Source: Ricinus communis (Eukaryota; Streptophyta; Magnoliopsida; Malpighiales; Euphorbiaceae). Taken from it: 64,000 bases of DNA. The notes under the pieces were generated by a model. That model was given only the letters and a program-made list of their open reading frames with translations, had not been told where the DNA came from and searched no databases. Location of the stretch: contig NC_063260.1 in the NCBI RefSeq assembly GCF_019578655.1, positions 31,706,888 to 31,770,887 on the forward strand. The letters run 5' to 3'. Below are positions 62,601 to 64,000 of this stretch, piece by piece. Position numbers and translations under genes: made by a program. Every line of letters starts with the position of its first letter. Position 1 is the stretch's first letter.

Positions 62601-63945
62601 CAGATGCATTAAACAATCGTTCAAGTAAGCAATTGAACATGTGACTTACAAATATTTTAGGGATCTAAAGTTCAAAAAGAAATGTGTTGACAAACACAAT
62701 CAGCTGATTCACATCGAAAGTTTATTTGAAAGTATGGTTTTATAAATCTCTCCATGCATAATGTGCCTCACATTCCTACTTTGGTAGTAATAATAATACG
62801 AGTTCTTCTGCAACATGAAGGCATCACGATGGCAATTTTGTCGTGCTAACTCTACTGTTCAACTTCTCTTTGGAAATAGCTACTGGATCTGGATGTAATC
62901 ACTGGGAACTCGTACATGTATATGGGAACAAAAGGGAACAGATGTTATAGTGATGAAACATTTGTCCGATTAATACTGTTATTATCTTGTATACCCAAGT
63001 CCCAAAATTACCCAGTCGAAGGAAGATGAACTTCTGTATTAGTATAAGCTCCACAAAACCCTAAATTTCAAGAAACACCCTGCCGCTCTCGTTGGCCAAA
63101 TCTTTCACACTCAGCTGCCATATATTACATTTGGCGACCTCCACAAACCTTTCAAGGGTACAGTACAAAACTGCACGGCAAAACACATACTTGTAACTAG
63201 ACCGGACCTTCTTCACCGTCGATCATACATGGTCGATGACAGGATATATCTTTATTTTTCTCAAAAGGTGCAATAAGATGTAGCTATACCTACCATTGTA
63301 GGAGGTGGAAATCACGAGAAACCAAGAAAACACGTTAAAATACACAAGCACCAAGAAAAGAATCAGAGGGACGAATATTTGACACCCCAACTCCACACAG
63401 CGAGAAAGATGATCACGTATGCGAGAATACCCTAGCACCTCAAACACAGTGGCGTCAAGGAAAGAGAAAGGGAAGGGAGAAAGGAACAGAAAAAAAAAAG
63501 AAAAAGAAAGAAAGAAGAAAAAGGTACCCACTTCGGGAAACAAGCTCTTGTATATTGTTATTTAATTCTCCTTGGAAACAAAGACATGCAAGACTGATTA
63601 ATTTAATTAGAAAAAGAAAAACTTAATAAATAAACCAGGGTTTGAAGATCTGAAGACCCTATATGTCCATAAAATACAAAGAGAGAGCGAGAGATTACTA
63701 CCAGAATTTGGAGAAGCAACAGTCAGGGCTTTGAATTGGCACTCCACTCTCTGTAGGAAAAGCATGGCTTCTTTGAAGGGCTTAGAAAGCTCTTGCTCAT
63801 ACTTAGTCAGCATCTCGCAGTACGCCTCCATGAACTGGTCAAGTGCTGGATCTTCACCTATACAGCTCGTTCCAGCTTGCCCCATTGTTGCTGCAGATGC
63901 ACAAGCTTCTTCTAATCTAGTTACTACTTCTGGTGGAGCTCCAAC
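59606..63945 (-). CDS. STM: Class I KNOX homeobox protein, STM-like (3' part; 5' exon outside window)
   Basis: TALE homeodomain transcription factor that keeps shoot meristem cells undifferentiated. Exons seen (minus): 63945-63702, 60810-60566, 59809-59606. The first visible exon starts in phase 0 at VGAPPEVV, so the exon with the N-terminus and KNOX1 lies beyond 64000. Visible parts: KNOX2 ([18 protein letters not shown]…[12 protein letters not shown]), an acidic GSK-like linker, ELK ([20 protein letters not shown]) and the three-residue-loop homeodomain with [20 protein letters not shown] and the recognition helix [15 protein letters not shown]. The C-terminal tail ([15 protein letters not shown]) is the STM type rather than KNAT1, KNAT2 or KNAT6. 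The intron between KNOX2 and ELK exons is 2.9 kb. Gene order (next to ALE1-, O-FucT- and JMJ29-like genes) also supports STM. Confidence 0.92.
60811..63701 (-). other. Large 2.9-kb intron of the STM-like gene
   Basis: Large introns are usual in class I KNOX genes and in some carry regulatory elements. Here it is AT-rich with scattered purine runs; a telo-box-like AAACCCTAA lies at 63056-63064 and an A-run near 61307-61324. The minus-strand frame at 63223-63543 is a Phe/Ser run from a purine-rich tract and is not a gene. Confidence 0.6.
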
Positions 63946-64000
63946 CTGTAGATTTACATATGTATATATACGATTATTCTCCATTGAAATAAAAATAATA

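Noticed and set aside
63223..63543. 106-codon minus-strand frame with Phe/Ser runs
   Set aside because: Low-complexity translation of a purine-rich tract inside the STM intron.
1..64000. tRNA, rRNA, CRISPR or intact transposon
   Set aside because: No tRNA-like internal boxes with a foldable cloverleaf, no rRNA-like stretch, no spaced direct-repeat array, and no transposase or reverse-transcriptase motifs were seen by eye; small degenerate elements could be missed.

Overview
This is nuclear DNA from a flowering plant, most likely a rosid-type eudicot. It is AT-rich, its genes carry many short GT-AG introns, and the protein families are plant-specific (LysM receptor kinase, STRUBBELIG-family receptor, OSCA channel, BAH-PHD reader, KNOX homeobox, chloroplast RbcX). 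I cannot name the species. Eleven protein genes are supported. Ten are complete from start to stop codon with exon phases that agree; the eleventh (STM-like) runs off the right edge. Exon ends were worked out by hand from splice consensus and reading frame.

Layout. 1-600: three AT-rich tandem repeats of about 178 bp. 1451-6777 (-): JmjC histone demethylase (JMJ29-like). 8422-13710 (-): OSCA1-type osmosensing channel. 15857-17283 (-): small basic DUF4602/C1orf131-like protein. 18335-22502 (-): CERK1 chitin receptor kinase. 22886-24052 (+): chloroplast Rubisco chaperone RbcX, head to head with CERK1. 24781-29845 (-): malonyl-CoA decarboxylase, tail to tail with RbcX. 29923-30288 (-): unrecognised 121-aa open frame. 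32711-38033 (+): SRF leucine-rich-repeat pseudokinase. 39160-44202 (+): O-fucosyltransferase-family protein. 44617-47869 (-): subtilase of the SBT2/ALE1 type. 48828-50704 (-): EBS BAH-PHD reader. 53057-56410 (-): organellar (probably mitochondrial) ribosomal protein L4. 59606-63945 (-): 3' half of an STM-like class I KNOX gene. No tRNA, rRNA, CRISPR array or recognisable transposon was seen.

The genes do not form one pathway. What links them is ancestry. From memory of Arabidopsis locus order, the same families sit beside each other in several separate blocks there (JMJ29-OSCA-O-FucT-ALE1-STM on chromosome 1; OSCA-CERK1 on chromosome 3; MCD-RbcX1-OSCA1 and OSCA-SRF8-EBS on chromosome 4). This window looks like the unsplit ancestral order from which those blocks were thinned out after genome duplications.

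The most notable local features are a five-unit tandem repeat of about 50 residues inside the demethylase, an inferred 8-bp microexon in CERK1 and a 17-bp microexon in RbcX, a short divergent CERK1/RbcX promoter, a 28-nt homopolymer beside an OSCA splice acceptor, and an upstream ORF in the SRF leader.
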